A stretch of DNA of 64,000 nt from NCBI RefSeq assembly GCF_014874095.1, contig NZ_JADBEB010000001.1, forward strand, positions 1,240,001 through 1,304,000. Direction: 5' to 3'. Both the position numbers and the translations under genes were made by a program. Shown here one piece after another: positions 7,306-14,383 of this stretch (the stretch's first letter is position 1; each line of letters begins with the position of its first letter). Under the pieces are notes generated by a model. It was not told where the DNA came from. It saw only the letters and a program-made list of their open reading frames with translations, and did not search any database. Origin of the DNA: Plantactinospora soyae. GTDB taxonomy: Bacteria > Actinomycetota > Actinomycetes > Mycobacteriales > Micromonosporaceae.

Positions 7306-8985
7306 GTGAGCGGCGGACCACTTATCGTGCAGTCGGACAAGACCCTGCTGCTGGAGGTCGACCATCCCGACGCGCTGGCCTGCCGGATGGCGATCGCGCC
7401 GTTCGCCGAGCTGGAGCGCTCCCCCGAGCACGTGCACACCTACCGGCTGACCCCGCTGGGCCTGTGGAACGCCCGGGCGGCCGGCCACGACGCCGAGGGC
7501 GTGGTCGACGCCCTGCTGCGCTTCTCGCGCTATCCGGTGCCGCACGCGCTGCTGGTCGACGTCGCCGAGACCATGGACCGGTACGGCCGGCTGCAACTCG
7601 TCGCCGACCCCACCCACGGGCTGGTGCTGCGGGCGCTGGACCGGATGGTCCTGATCGAGGTGGCCAAGAGCAAGAAGCTCGCCGGGATACTCGGGGCGAA
7701 ACTGGACGACGACACCATGATCGTCCATCCGTCCGAGCGCGGCCGGCTCAAGCAGGCGCTGTTGAAGCTCGGCTGGCCGGCCGAGGACCTGGCCGGGTAC
7801 GTCAACGGCGAGGCGCACCCGATCGAACTGGCCACCACCGGTTCCGACGGCAAGCCCGCCTGGGACCTGCGGTCGTACCAGCGGGAGGCGGTGCAGAGCT
7901 TCTGGGCCGGCGGGTCGGGCGTGGTGGTGCTGCCCTGCGGGGCCGGCAAGACCCTGGTCGGAGCCGCCGCGATGGCGGAGGCGAAGGCGACCACCCTGAT
8001 CCTGGTCACCAACACCGTCGCCGGCCGGCAGTGGAAGCGGGAGCTGATCGCGCGCACCTCGCTGACCGAGGAGGAGATCGGGGAGTACTCCGGCGAGCGC
8101 AAGGAGATCCGGGCGGTCACCATCGCCACGTACCAGGTGCTCACCGCGCGCCGGGGCGGCGCCTTCACCCACCTCGACCTGTTCGGGGCCCGGGACTGGG
8201 GTCTGGTGATCTACGACGAGGTGCACCTGCTGCCGGCGCCGATCTTCCGGTTCACCGCCGACCTCCAGGCCCGGCGACGGCTGGGGCTGACCGCCACCCT
8301 GGTCCGCGAGGACGGCCGGGAGGGCGACGTCTTCTCGCTGATCGGCCCGAAGCGGTACGACGCGCCGTGGAAGGACATCGAGGCGCAGGGCTGGATCGCC
8401 CCCGCCGACTGCACCGAGGTACGGGTGACGCTGACCGAGGCCGAGCGGATGACGTACGCGGTCGCGGAGCCGGAGGAGCGCTACCGGATGGCAGCGACGG
8501 CCCGGACCAAGTTGCCGGTGGTCAAGGCGCTGGTCCAGCGGCACGCCAACGACCAGGTGCTGGTGATCGGCGGCTACATCGACCAGTTGCACGAGCTGGG
8601 CGAGGTGCTCGACGCGCCGATCGTGCAGGGCTCGACCACCAACAAGGAGCGCGAGCGGCTCTTCGACGCGTTCCGGGCCGGCGAGATCTCCACCCTGGTC
8701 ATCTCGAAGGTCGGCAACTTCTCCATCGACCTGCCGGAGGCGGCGGTGGCGATCCAGGTCTCCGGCACCTTCGGCTCCCGTCAGGAGGAGGCACAGCGGC
8801 TCGGCCGGGTGCTGCGGCCGAAGGCCGACCGGCGGCAGGCGCACTTCTACACCGTGGTTTCCCGGGACACCATCGACACCGAGTACGCCGCCCACCGGCA
8901 GCGCTTCCTCGCCGAGCAGGGTTACGCGTACACCATTGTGGACGCCGACGACGTGCTCGGCCCCTCACTGCCCAGCGTGGACTGA
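7306..8985 (+). CDS. XPB/ERCC3-type DNA repair helicase (superfamily 2)
   Basis: About 559 residues from GTG 7306. That start has GGGAGG 8 nt upstream and begins SGGPLIVQSDKTLLLEVD, the conserved bacterial XPB N-terminus; an in-frame GTG at 7261 has no such support. Helicase motifs are clear: motif I CGAGKTLVGA, motif II DEVH (IYDEVHLLPA), motif III LGLTATLVRED, and motif VI QRLGRVLRPK. The N-terminal damage-recognition-like domain precedes motif I. Known for the family: ATP-driven 3'-5' unwinding, with a repair role in bacteria still poorly defined. The likely partner is the protein encoded at 3335-5797. Confidence 0.95.
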   Translation: MSGGPLIVQSDKTLLLEVDHPDALACRMAIAPFAELERSPEHVHTYRLTPLGLWNARAAGHDAEGVVDALLRFSRYPVPHALLVDVAETMDRYGRLQLVADPTHGLVLRALDRMVLIEVAKSKKLAGILGAKLDDDTMIVHPSERGRLKQALLKLGWPAEDLAGYVNGEAHPIELATTGSDGKPAWDLRSYQREAVQSFWAGGSGVVVLPCGAGKTLVGAAAMAEAKATTLILVTNTVAGRQWKRELIARTSLTEEEIGEYSGERKEIRAVTIATYQVLTARRGGAFTHLDLFGARDWGLVIYDEVHLLPAPIFRFTADLQARRRLGLTATLVREDGREGDVFSLIGPKRYDAPWKDIEAQGWIAPADCTEVRVTLTEAERMTYAVAEPEERYRMAATARTKLPVVKALVQRHANDQVLVIGGYIDQLHELGEVLDAPIVQGSTTNKERERLFDAFRAGEISTLVISKVGNFSIDLPEAAVAIQVSGTFGSRQEEAQRLGRVLRPKADRRQAHFYTVVSRDTIDTEYAAHRQRFLAEQGYAYTIVDADDVLGPSLPSVD

Positions 8986-8986
8986 C

Positions 8987-9004
8987 CCGGACCGGCGGGT
9001 CCGG
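8987..9004. terminator. Hairpin after the XPB-type helicase
   Basis: CCGGACC (8987-8993) and GGTCCGG (8998-9004) form a perfect 7-bp stem with loop GGCG, starting one base after the stop codon. The opposing gene ends at 9033. There is no T-run, as is common in high-GC actinomycete terminators. Confidence 0.6.
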
Positions 9005-9032
9005 TTCCACGCCCGCGCCGGGAACACCTGGG

Positions 9033-9398
9033 CTACTCGTCCGGGTGGTCCCGGCGCCACCGCTCACGCTCGCGGCGCTCCCGCTCGATCCGCTCCCGGG
9101 ACGCCGCGAAGTCCGCCTCCCCGCGCGCGGCCAGTTCCGCCTTCTCCTCGTCGGAGAGTTCCTCCCAGCGCTGCGCGAAGCGTTCGACCTGCGGGTTGAG
9201 CGCCCGGTTGAAGACCGGCGAGGTGGCCGCGTCCCGCAGCCCGCGCCGGCCGGTCAGGATGTCGTCGGCGAGTCGCCGGAACTCCGGGTCGTCGCTGCGC
9301 TCGCGGAGCAGCTTGAGCGAGTTGCGCAGGTGCTGGGAGAGTGCCGGGTCACCCCGGGCCACGTCGAGCATCGGCTCCTCGTCGTTCGGCCGGGTCAT
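9033..9398 (-). CDS. Charged hypothetical protein in a WXG-like gene group
   Basis: 121 residues, no recognised family. The sequence is highly charged, and the second half is a long amphipathic, probably coiled-coil helix (EELSDEEKAELAARGEADF, then Arg/Glu repeats to RRDHPDE). There is no signal peptide or membrane segment. It starts 1 nt after the stop of the WXG-like gene, so the two are translationally linked. A chaperone or accessory role for that secreted protein is a guess from position only. Confidence 0.7.
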   Translation of the reverse strand: MTRPNDEEPMLDVARGDPALSQHLRNSLKLLRERSDDPEFRRLADDILTGRRGLRDAATSPVFNRALNPQVERFAQRWEELSDEEKAELAARGEADFAASRERIERERRERERWRRDHPDE

Positions 9399-9399
9399 C

Positions 9400-10116
9400 T
9401 CAGACTCCCGCGTGGTCGTAGGCGCCGGCCGGAAGCGGATGCGCGTCCAGGCCCTGCAAGCCGCCGAGCAGACCGGCGACGACGCCGGTGAAGCCCTGCA
9501 CCGCGGTCCAGACGTGGTTGTGCACCTCGATCATCTGTCCCCAGACGCCGATCGCCTTGGTGACCGTGACCGCGGCGGCGGCACCGGCGAGGATCGGGCC
9601 GATGACCGTCCAACTGGACGCCGCGGCGGCCGCCGCCTCGATGCCGATCGCGATCAGCAGGTCGGTCAGGGTCTCCAGCAGGCCCTTGATGGCGTTCGCC
9701 GACTCGTACATGCCGACGGCCATCGAGTTGAACTGGCCGCCGAGCGAGTTGAGCGAGGAGACCTGCTCCTGGAGGACCTTCACCAGCCCGTTGAAGTACT
9801 CGGCGGCGCTGTCGGCGGCGTTGCCCTGCCAGTCGTACTTCACGGTGGTGACGGCGGAGTTGATCGACCCGGCGTACGCGGTGTTGAACTCGCCGAGGTT
9901 CTTCACCGCCACCCCGGCCTTCTGCACCGCACCCCAGTCCCCGGCGTACTGGTCGGCGACCCACTGCCAGGGGTTGGTGCCACAGACCTGCTCCGCCGCC
10001 CAGCCCAGCCAGTACGACGGACTGATGTACTGCGGAAAGCCGACGATGTTCTCGACGAGGTCCGGAATCGGATCACTGCTGGTCGGCGCGGTCAACTCGG
10101 CCGAGGGGGAACCCAT
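9400..10116 (-). CDS. Long WXG100-like protein, putative type VII secretion substrate
   Basis: 238 residues. After an N-terminal region rich in Trp (PSYWLGWAAEQ) comes a helical hairpin with a WXG turn, as WQG in YDWQGNAADSAAEYFNG, near the middle of a ~100-residue helical stretch. The C-terminal part is Ala-rich and hydrophobic (GPILAGAAAAVTVTKAIG). This fits the WXG100/LXG-type superfamily that folds as four-helix bundles and is exported by ESX systems. The start is ATG 10116 with AGGACGACC upstream. It lies 91 nt downstream of an EspC-like gene, in the same operon. The machinery genes are 32 kb away, so secretion by that system is inferred. Confidence 0.75.
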   Translation of the reverse strand: MGSPSAELTAPTSSDPIPDLVENIVGFPQYISPSYWLGWAAEQVCGTNPWQWVADQYAGDWGAVQKAGVAVKNLGEFNTAYAGSINSAVTTVKYDWQGNAADSAAEYFNGLVKVLQEQVSSLNSLGGQFNSMAVGMYESANAIKGLLETLTDLLIAIGIEAAAAAASSWTVIGPILAGAAAAVTVTKAIGVWGQMIEVHNHVWTAVQGFTGVVAGLLGGLQGLDAHPLPAGAYDHAGV

Positions 10117-10207
10117 GGTCGTCCTGCCCTTTCTTGTCCGACCGGTGGCCGGCGGCTCCGTCGCGGCGTGGACGCGCGGCCGTCACCCACCCGTGGCCCG
10201 GAGCGGA

Positions 10208-10516
10208 TCAGTAGGTACGGTCGAGCCGCTCGGCGGCGGCCGCGTCCGTGGTCTGGTAGAACTTCGCCGCCTTGTCGACCTCCTGGGCGGAGGCCGAGGT
10301 CAAGGTGTGAAGTCGGTTGTAGAGCTGCTGCAACTGCTCCCGGGCGTTGCTGACGCCCTCGACGACGGTGACGAACATCCGGCCCTCGGCGTAGCCGATG
10401 CCGAGATGTTGCTGCACGTACTTCCCGGCCGCGTCGGCGTCGTCGGTCAGGTCAGCGACCGCGGTGCCGAACTCTCGGATGCCGGTGTGGTCTGCCTTGA
10501 AGGACAACCGTCCCAC
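10208..10516 (-). CDS. EspC-like type VII secretion target protein
   Basis: About 102 residues from the chosen GTG (10516); TTG at 10507 is an alternative. A longer ATG frame to 10579 would place the start inside the likely promoter. The fold pattern is two helices (GIREFGTAVADLTDDADAAG and QVDKAAKFY-like). The C-terminal motif YQTTD matches the YxxxD/E export signal of type VII substrates and is followed by AAAAERL. This fits the EspC/DUF2580 family. It is probably the first gene of a three-gene operon with the WXG-like protein and the charged protein. Confidence 0.75.
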   Translation of the reverse strand: MGRLSFKADHTGIREFGTAVADLTDDADAAGKYVQQHLGIGYAEGRMFVTVVEGVSNAREQLQQLYNRLHTLTSASAQEVDKAAKFYQTTDAAAAERLDRTY

Positions 10517-10606
10517 CCCCAGGTCTTCCGTCGCCCCCGGAGCCGGCTGCCCGGACGCCACTGCCCGGATACCATACACATTTACGCATCCCGACAGGAT
10601 TGCTAA

Positions 10607-11158
10607 ATGGACACGTCTTTCGCTCTACCGGTCAGTGCGCTGGACGCCGTTCTGCCCCAGGTGGACCGCTGTGCCCGGCACGGGCTGCCGTCCGCCCGGC
10701 GGGTCGACTTCGCGTTGCAGTCCCGGCCGAAGCTCACCGGGAGCAACCCGGCGCTGGGTGGCAACGTCCTGGCCACCGCCGGACGGGTCGCCGAGCACGC
10801 GGAGAAGGTCCGGGTCACCCGGATCGCCGGCTGGCCGCTCTGCGACCGGTGCGTACGCACCCGCCGCTGGTGGCTGCTGATCGCCTCCGTCTGCTTCTGG
10901 GGCGGCCTCGCGCTCCTGATCGGCGCGATCGTGGCCCGGATCGTCGCCGGGCAGTCGGCCGTACTCGGCATCCCGATGATCGGCGGGATCGTGCTCGCCA
11001 TCGCCGCCCCGGCCCCGTTCGTGCTGGCCAGCCTGCCCCGGATCACCAGGGCCCGGACCTCGGACGACGGCGGCGCGGTACTGGTCCGCGACGCGCACCC
11101 CGAGTTCGCCACCCAGGTACGGAGCACGGTCGACCGGCTTCCCCAGCACCCCGGCTGA
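10607..11158 (+). CDS. Two-pass membrane protein of unknown function with a CDRC motif
   Basis: 183 residues. A soluble N-terminal ~85 residues contains basic stretches and CDRC at WPLCDRCVRTRRWW, a possible metal or redox pair. Two adjacent membrane helices follow (LLIASVCFWGGLALLIGAIVA and IPMIGGIVLAIAAPAPFVL) and then a cytoplasmic tail ending QVRSTVDRLPQHPG. No family is recognised. The start is ATG 10607 with AGGA upstream. It is divergent from the EspC-like operon, sharing a ~90-nt control region, but a functional link is not shown. Confidence 0.75.
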   Translation: MDTSFALPVSALDAVLPQVDRCARHGLPSARRVDFALQSRPKLTGSNPALGGNVLATAGRVAEHAEKVRVTRIAGWPLCDRCVRTRRWWLLIASVCFWGGLALLIGAIVARIVAGQSAVLGIPMIGGIVLAIAAPAPFVLASLPRITRARTSDDGGAVLVRDAHPEFATQVRSTVDRLPQHPG

Positions 11159-11217
11159 GCCGGGCGCCGGCACTGGGGTTCCGCGCTATCCGGCCGGGTA
11201 CGCCCTCTGTCGGCGGC

Positions 11218-12138
11218 TCAGCGCGCCGGAAGTCTCGGGCCGGCGTCGAGCAGGTCGACCATCAGGTCGCCGTACTCCTCGATCCGGGACAGCACCTCGG
11301 CGGCGGGGAACTGGCGGACGGCGCCCGGCTCCCCCTCGGCCGCGGCCTCGACCTCCGCCCAGGTCAGCGGCGTCGAGGCGGACGGAACGGGCTGCGCCCG
11401 CAGCGAGTACGGCGACACCGTCGTCTTGGCCGCGTTGTTCTGGCTCCAGTCGATGAACACCTTGCCGGGCCGGAGTCGCCTGGCCATCTGCGCCGTGATC
11501 GACTTCGGTACCTCCCGGGCGAGTTCCTCGGCCACCCGCCGGGCGTACCCGGAGACCACGTCGGCGGACTGCCGGCCCGAGATCGGGCAGCTCAACTGCA
11601 TGCCCTTGCGGCCCGACGTCTTCGGGTAGCTGGCGATGCCGTCGACGTCGAGCCGGTCCCGGATCAGTAGGGCGACGCCGCAGCACTCGGCCAGCCCGGC
11701 CGGTGCGCCCGGGTCCAGGTCCATCACCATCAGGTCCGGGTCGGCCCCGACCCGCCACTGCGGAACGTGCAGTTCCAGCGCGGCCAGGTTCGCCAGCCAG
11801 ACCAGCGTCGGCAGGTCGTCACAGACGACGTAGTCCAGCACCTCCCGGTCCTTCGACGAGCCCGGGGACGGCAGCCGCTCCAGCCGTACCCAGTCCGGGG
11901 TGCTGGCCGGGGCGTTCTTCTCGAAGAAGAACGACGCGTCGACGCCGTTCGGGTAGCGGATCCGGGTCAGCGGCCGGTTCCGCAGGTGCGGCAACAGTGC
12001 CGTCGACACCCGGGTGTAGTAGTCGATCACTTCGCCCTTGGTGAACCCCGACGCGGGATAGAGCACCTTGTCCAGGTTGGACAGCTCCAGCTCCCGGCCC
12101 TCGACCTCGACCCGCACCACCCGCCGCTCAGCCGGCAT
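11218..12138 (-). CDS. ligD (Pol domain): LigD polymerase/primase-domain protein (NHEJ)
   Basis: 306 residues from ATG 12138 (AGGGGG 6 nt upstream). It carries the archaeo-eukaryotic-primase fold of LigD Pol: LSNLDKVLYPASGFTKGEVIDYY, then RYPNGVDASFFFEKNAPAS, the metal-binding Asp pair in MVMDLDPG, and the KTSGRKGMQL and DWSQNNAAKTTVSPYSLR blocks. It would fill gaps and add nucleotides or ribonucleotides at double-strand breaks. In many bacteria this domain is fused to ligase and phosphoesterase domains; here it stands alone, 14 nt after the separate ligase gene and in the same operon. Confidence 0.94.
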   Translation of the reverse strand: MPAERRVVRVEVEGRELELSNLDKVLYPASGFTKGEVIDYYTRVSTALLPHLRNRPLTRIRYPNGVDASFFFEKNAPASTPDWVRLERLPSPGSSKDREVLDYVVCDDLPTLVWLANLAALELHVPQWRVGADPDLMVMDLDPGAPAGLAECCGVALLIRDRLDVDGIASYPKTSGRKGMQLSCPISGRQSADVVSGYARRVAEELAREVPKSITAQMARRLRPGKVFIDWSQNNAAKTTVSPYSLRAQPVPSASTPLTWAEVEAAAEGEPGAVRQFPAAEVLSRIEEYGDLMVDLLDAGPRLPAR

Positions 12139-12152
12139 GATCGGCCCCCTGG

Positions 12153-13112
12153 TCAGCCGGCATCGACGTCCGCCGGACCCTTGTCGGTACGCAGCCGGCG
12201 TACCCGGGGGAACCGCAGTCGGCCGTCCGGCGTGCGCTGGCCGTACTTCACCTCCACCACGACCTCTGGTCTTACCCAGATCGCGCCCCGGGCATCCTCC
12301 CTGGGCACCGCGGCGACGAACGGTGACCCGGCGCTGCGCAGCGGCTCCAGGACGGCGAGCAGTTCCCGCTCGATCGCCGCGCCGATTCCGCCGCCGACCC
12401 GTCCCCGGTACACCAGCCCGCCGTCCGGCGCCGGTACGCCGACCAGCAACCCGCCGATCCGGCGTACCCCGGGGCGCCAGCCGCCGACCACGAAGTCGTC
12501 GGTGACCTCCAGTTTCACCTTCAACCAGTCCGGTGACCTGACTCCGGGCCGGTAGACCGAGTCGACGCGCTTGGCAACCACGCCCTCCAGGCCGTGCTCG
12601 CCGGCCGCCTGGTAGGTGGCGAGACCGTCCGGGAAGACCGGCGGCACCGCCCAGCGCGGTCCGCCGAGGCCGAGGGACTCCAGCGCCTCCCGGCGCCGCT
12701 GGTAGGGCCATCCGGTCAGGTCCTCGCCGTTCCGCCGCAACAGGTCGAAGATCATGTACGTCACCGGCAGGCTGACCGCCAACCGCGCGGCCCGACCCGG
12801 ATCCCGGACGTGCATCCGCTCGGCGAGGGCGGTGAACGACGGCTGCCCCTGCTCGGTCAAGACCACCACCTCACCGTCCAGCACCGCGTCGTCTACCCGC
12901 TCCGCCAGTTGCCGGCCGAGCGCGGCGAGCTCCGGATAGGCGGCGGTGATCTCCACTCCGGAACGCGCGTACAGCCGCAGGGAGTTCGCGGCGAGGTCGC
13001 CGACCGCCCGTACCCCGTCCCATTTGAACTCGTACAGCCAACCGGGGACTGTGGGCAGCTCCCCGGTGGTCGCGAGCATCGGCTTGACCGGCGTGCCGGG
13101 CACGTTCCCCAC
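12153..13112 (-). CDS. ligD (Lig domain): ATP-dependent DNA ligase, LigD ligase-domain protein (NHEJ)
   Basis: 319 residues. The nucleotidyl-transferase motif I is EFKWDGVRA with adenylated Lys30. LDGEVVVL (motif III), GVVAKRVDS (motif IV) and WLKVK (motif V) are present, and the OB-fold domain runs to the C-terminus (VVEVKYGQRTPDGRLRFPRV). It seals nicks after end alignment by Ku. GTG 13112 is used; GTG 13103 is a nearby alternative. It is upstream of and co-oriented with the Pol-domain gene and divergent from ku. The 3'-phosphoesterase domain of full LigD is absent from both proteins. Confidence 0.94.
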   Translation of the reverse strand: MGNVPGTPVKPMLATTGELPTVPGWLYEFKWDGVRAVGDLAANSLRLYARSGVEITAAYPELAALGRQLAERVDDAVLDGEVVVLTEQGQPSFTALAERMHVRDPGRAARLAVSLPVTYMIFDLLRRNGEDLTGWPYQRRREALESLGLGGPRWAVPPVFPDGLATYQAAGEHGLEGVVAKRVDSVYRPGVRSPDWLKVKLEVTDDFVVGGWRPGVRRIGGLLVGVPAPDGGLVYRGRVGGGIGAAIERELLAVLEPLRSAGSPFVAAVPREDARGAIWVRPEVVVEVKYGQRTPDGRLRFPRVRRLRTDKGPADVDAG

Positions 13113-13222
13113 TCTAGGTCCGCCCGGAAACCCTCGCGTCCGGTTCGATCCGATGCGATCCTGGATCTCAACTGGTCGTCCATACCGGTCTTGGCGGAGG
13201 TACCGGCTGCTCAGGGGGGTTC

Positions 13223-13242
13223 ATTCACTCGGCTGGGTGAAT
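13223..13242. promoter_or_regulatory. ATTCAC-N8-GTGAAT inverted repeat upstream of ku
   Basis: A perfect 6-bp inverted repeat with an 8-nt spacer sits 30 nt upstream of the ku start in the ku/ligD divergent gap. Its position suits an operator, but no regulator is identifiable and the repeat is short. Confidence 0.3.
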
Positions 13243-13271
13243 ATCCGCCCGGCTGGGGGAAGGTACGGATC

Positions 13272-14306
13272 ATGCGGGCTATCTGGCGAGGCGCCGTCTC
13301 GTTCGGGCTGGTCTCCATCGGGGTACGGGTCTATTCCGCCACCGAGGAGAAGGACATTCGCTTCCACCAGGTGCACCGCACCGACGGCGGCCGGATCAAG
13401 TACAAGCGCACCTGCTCGATCGACGGCGAGGAGGTCAGCTACGACGACATCGCCAAGGGCTACGACATCGGCGGCGGCGAGATGGTCATCCTCACCGACG
13501 AGGACTTCGCCGAGCTGCCGCTGAGCACCTCGCACGCGATCGACGTGCTGGAGTTCGTACCGGCCGAGCAGGTCGATCCGATCCTCTACAACAAGGCGTA
13601 CTTCCTGGAGCCGGACGGTGCGGCGGCGAAGCCGTACGTGCTGCTGCGGGACGCGCTGACCGACTCGGAGCGGGTGGCCATCGTGAAGGTGGCGCTGCGC
13701 CAGCGGGAACAGCTCGCCACGCTCCGGGTACGCGAGGGGGTGCTGCTGCTCAACACGATGCTCTGGCCGGACGAGATCCGCCGCCCCGACTTCGGGTTCC
13801 TGGACGAGGACATCTCGGTACGGCCACCGGAGCTGGCGATGGCGAGTTCCCTGATCGACTCGATGGCCGGGGAGTTCGAGCCGGACGTCTTCACCGACGA
13901 CTACCGGGCCGCGCTCCAGGAGGTCATCGACGCGAAGGTCGAGGGCCGGGAGGTGGTGCAGCCGGAGGAGGTCGAGGAGGCGCCGGCCGCGGCGGTCGAC
14001 CTGATGGCCGCGTTGCGGGCGTCGGTGGACCGGGCCCGCGCCGCCCGTGGCGAGGAGCCGGCCGGCGCCGGTGCCGGGAAGCCCACCCCGATCTCGTCGG
14101 CGAAGTCCGCCCAGAAGGCCGCGGCCTCGAAGAAGGCGGCGCCCGCGGCAAAGAAGGCGGCCAAGAAGGCGGCGGAGAAGTCCACCGGGGCCAAGAAGAC
14201 CGGCACGACGACGAAGGCCACCGAGGCGAAGAAGACCGGCGCGGCCAAGAAGACCACCGAGGCCAAGAAGACCGCCGCGAAGAAGGCCCCCCGCAAGTCC
14301 GCCTGA
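13272..14306 (+). CDS. ku: Ku, DNA end-binding protein (NHEJ)
   Basis: 344 residues. The start MRAIWRGAVSFGLVSIGVRVYSA is the canonical bacterial Ku N-terminus, preceded by GGGGGAAGG. The beta-barrel core runs to about residue 250 (TSHAIDVLEFVPAEQVDPI and ALRQREQLATLRVREGVL). The C-terminus from about residue 265 is a long Lys/Ala tail of AAKK and TKKT-type repeats ending PRKSA. This resembles histone H1 and is known in actinobacterial Ku to add DNA binding. It homodimerises on double-strand ends and recruits LigD. It is divergent from the ligase operon and convergent with the HelR-type gene across a large palindrome. Confidence 0.96.
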   Translation: MRAIWRGAVSFGLVSIGVRVYSATEEKDIRFHQVHRTDGGRIKYKRTCSIDGEEVSYDDIAKGYDIGGGEMVILTDEDFAELPLSTSHAIDVLEFVPAEQVDPILYNKAYFLEPDGAAAKPYVLLRDALTDSERVAIVKVALRQREQLATLRVREGVLLLNTMLWPDEIRRPDFGFLDEDISVRPPELAMASSLIDSMAGEFEPDVFTDDYRAALQEVIDAKVEGREVVQPEEVEEAPAAAVDLMAALRASVDRARAARGEEPAGAGAGKPTPISSAKSAQKAAASKKAAPAAKKAAKKAAEKSTGAKKTGTTTKATEAKKTGAAKKTTEAKKTAAKKAPRKSA

Positions 14307-14310
14307 GCCG

Positions 14311-14371
14311 CCCCGGGCGGCACGACGAGCGGGTACGGGTCGACCCGTACCCGGTGGTCGTGCCGCCGGGG
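14311..14371. terminator. 61-bp two-tier palindrome between ku and the HelR-type gene
   Basis: The inner 22-bp perfect palindrome GGGTACGGGTCGACCCGTACCC (14331-14352) is enclosed by a second stem. CCCCGGGCGGCACGAC (14311-14326) pairs with GTCGTGCCGCCGGGG (14357-14371) apart from one bulged G. It begins a few bases after the ku stop and ends 12 nt before the opposing stop codon, so it is probably a bidirectional terminator. There is no T-tract. Confidence 0.7.
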
Positions 14372-14383
14372 CCCTCATGATCG

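Noticed and set aside
12594-13271. Upstream in-frame extension of ku over the ligase gene
   Set aside because: Ku proteins begin at MRAIWRGAVSFG, which has its own ribosome-binding site; the upstream part is antisense to the ligase.
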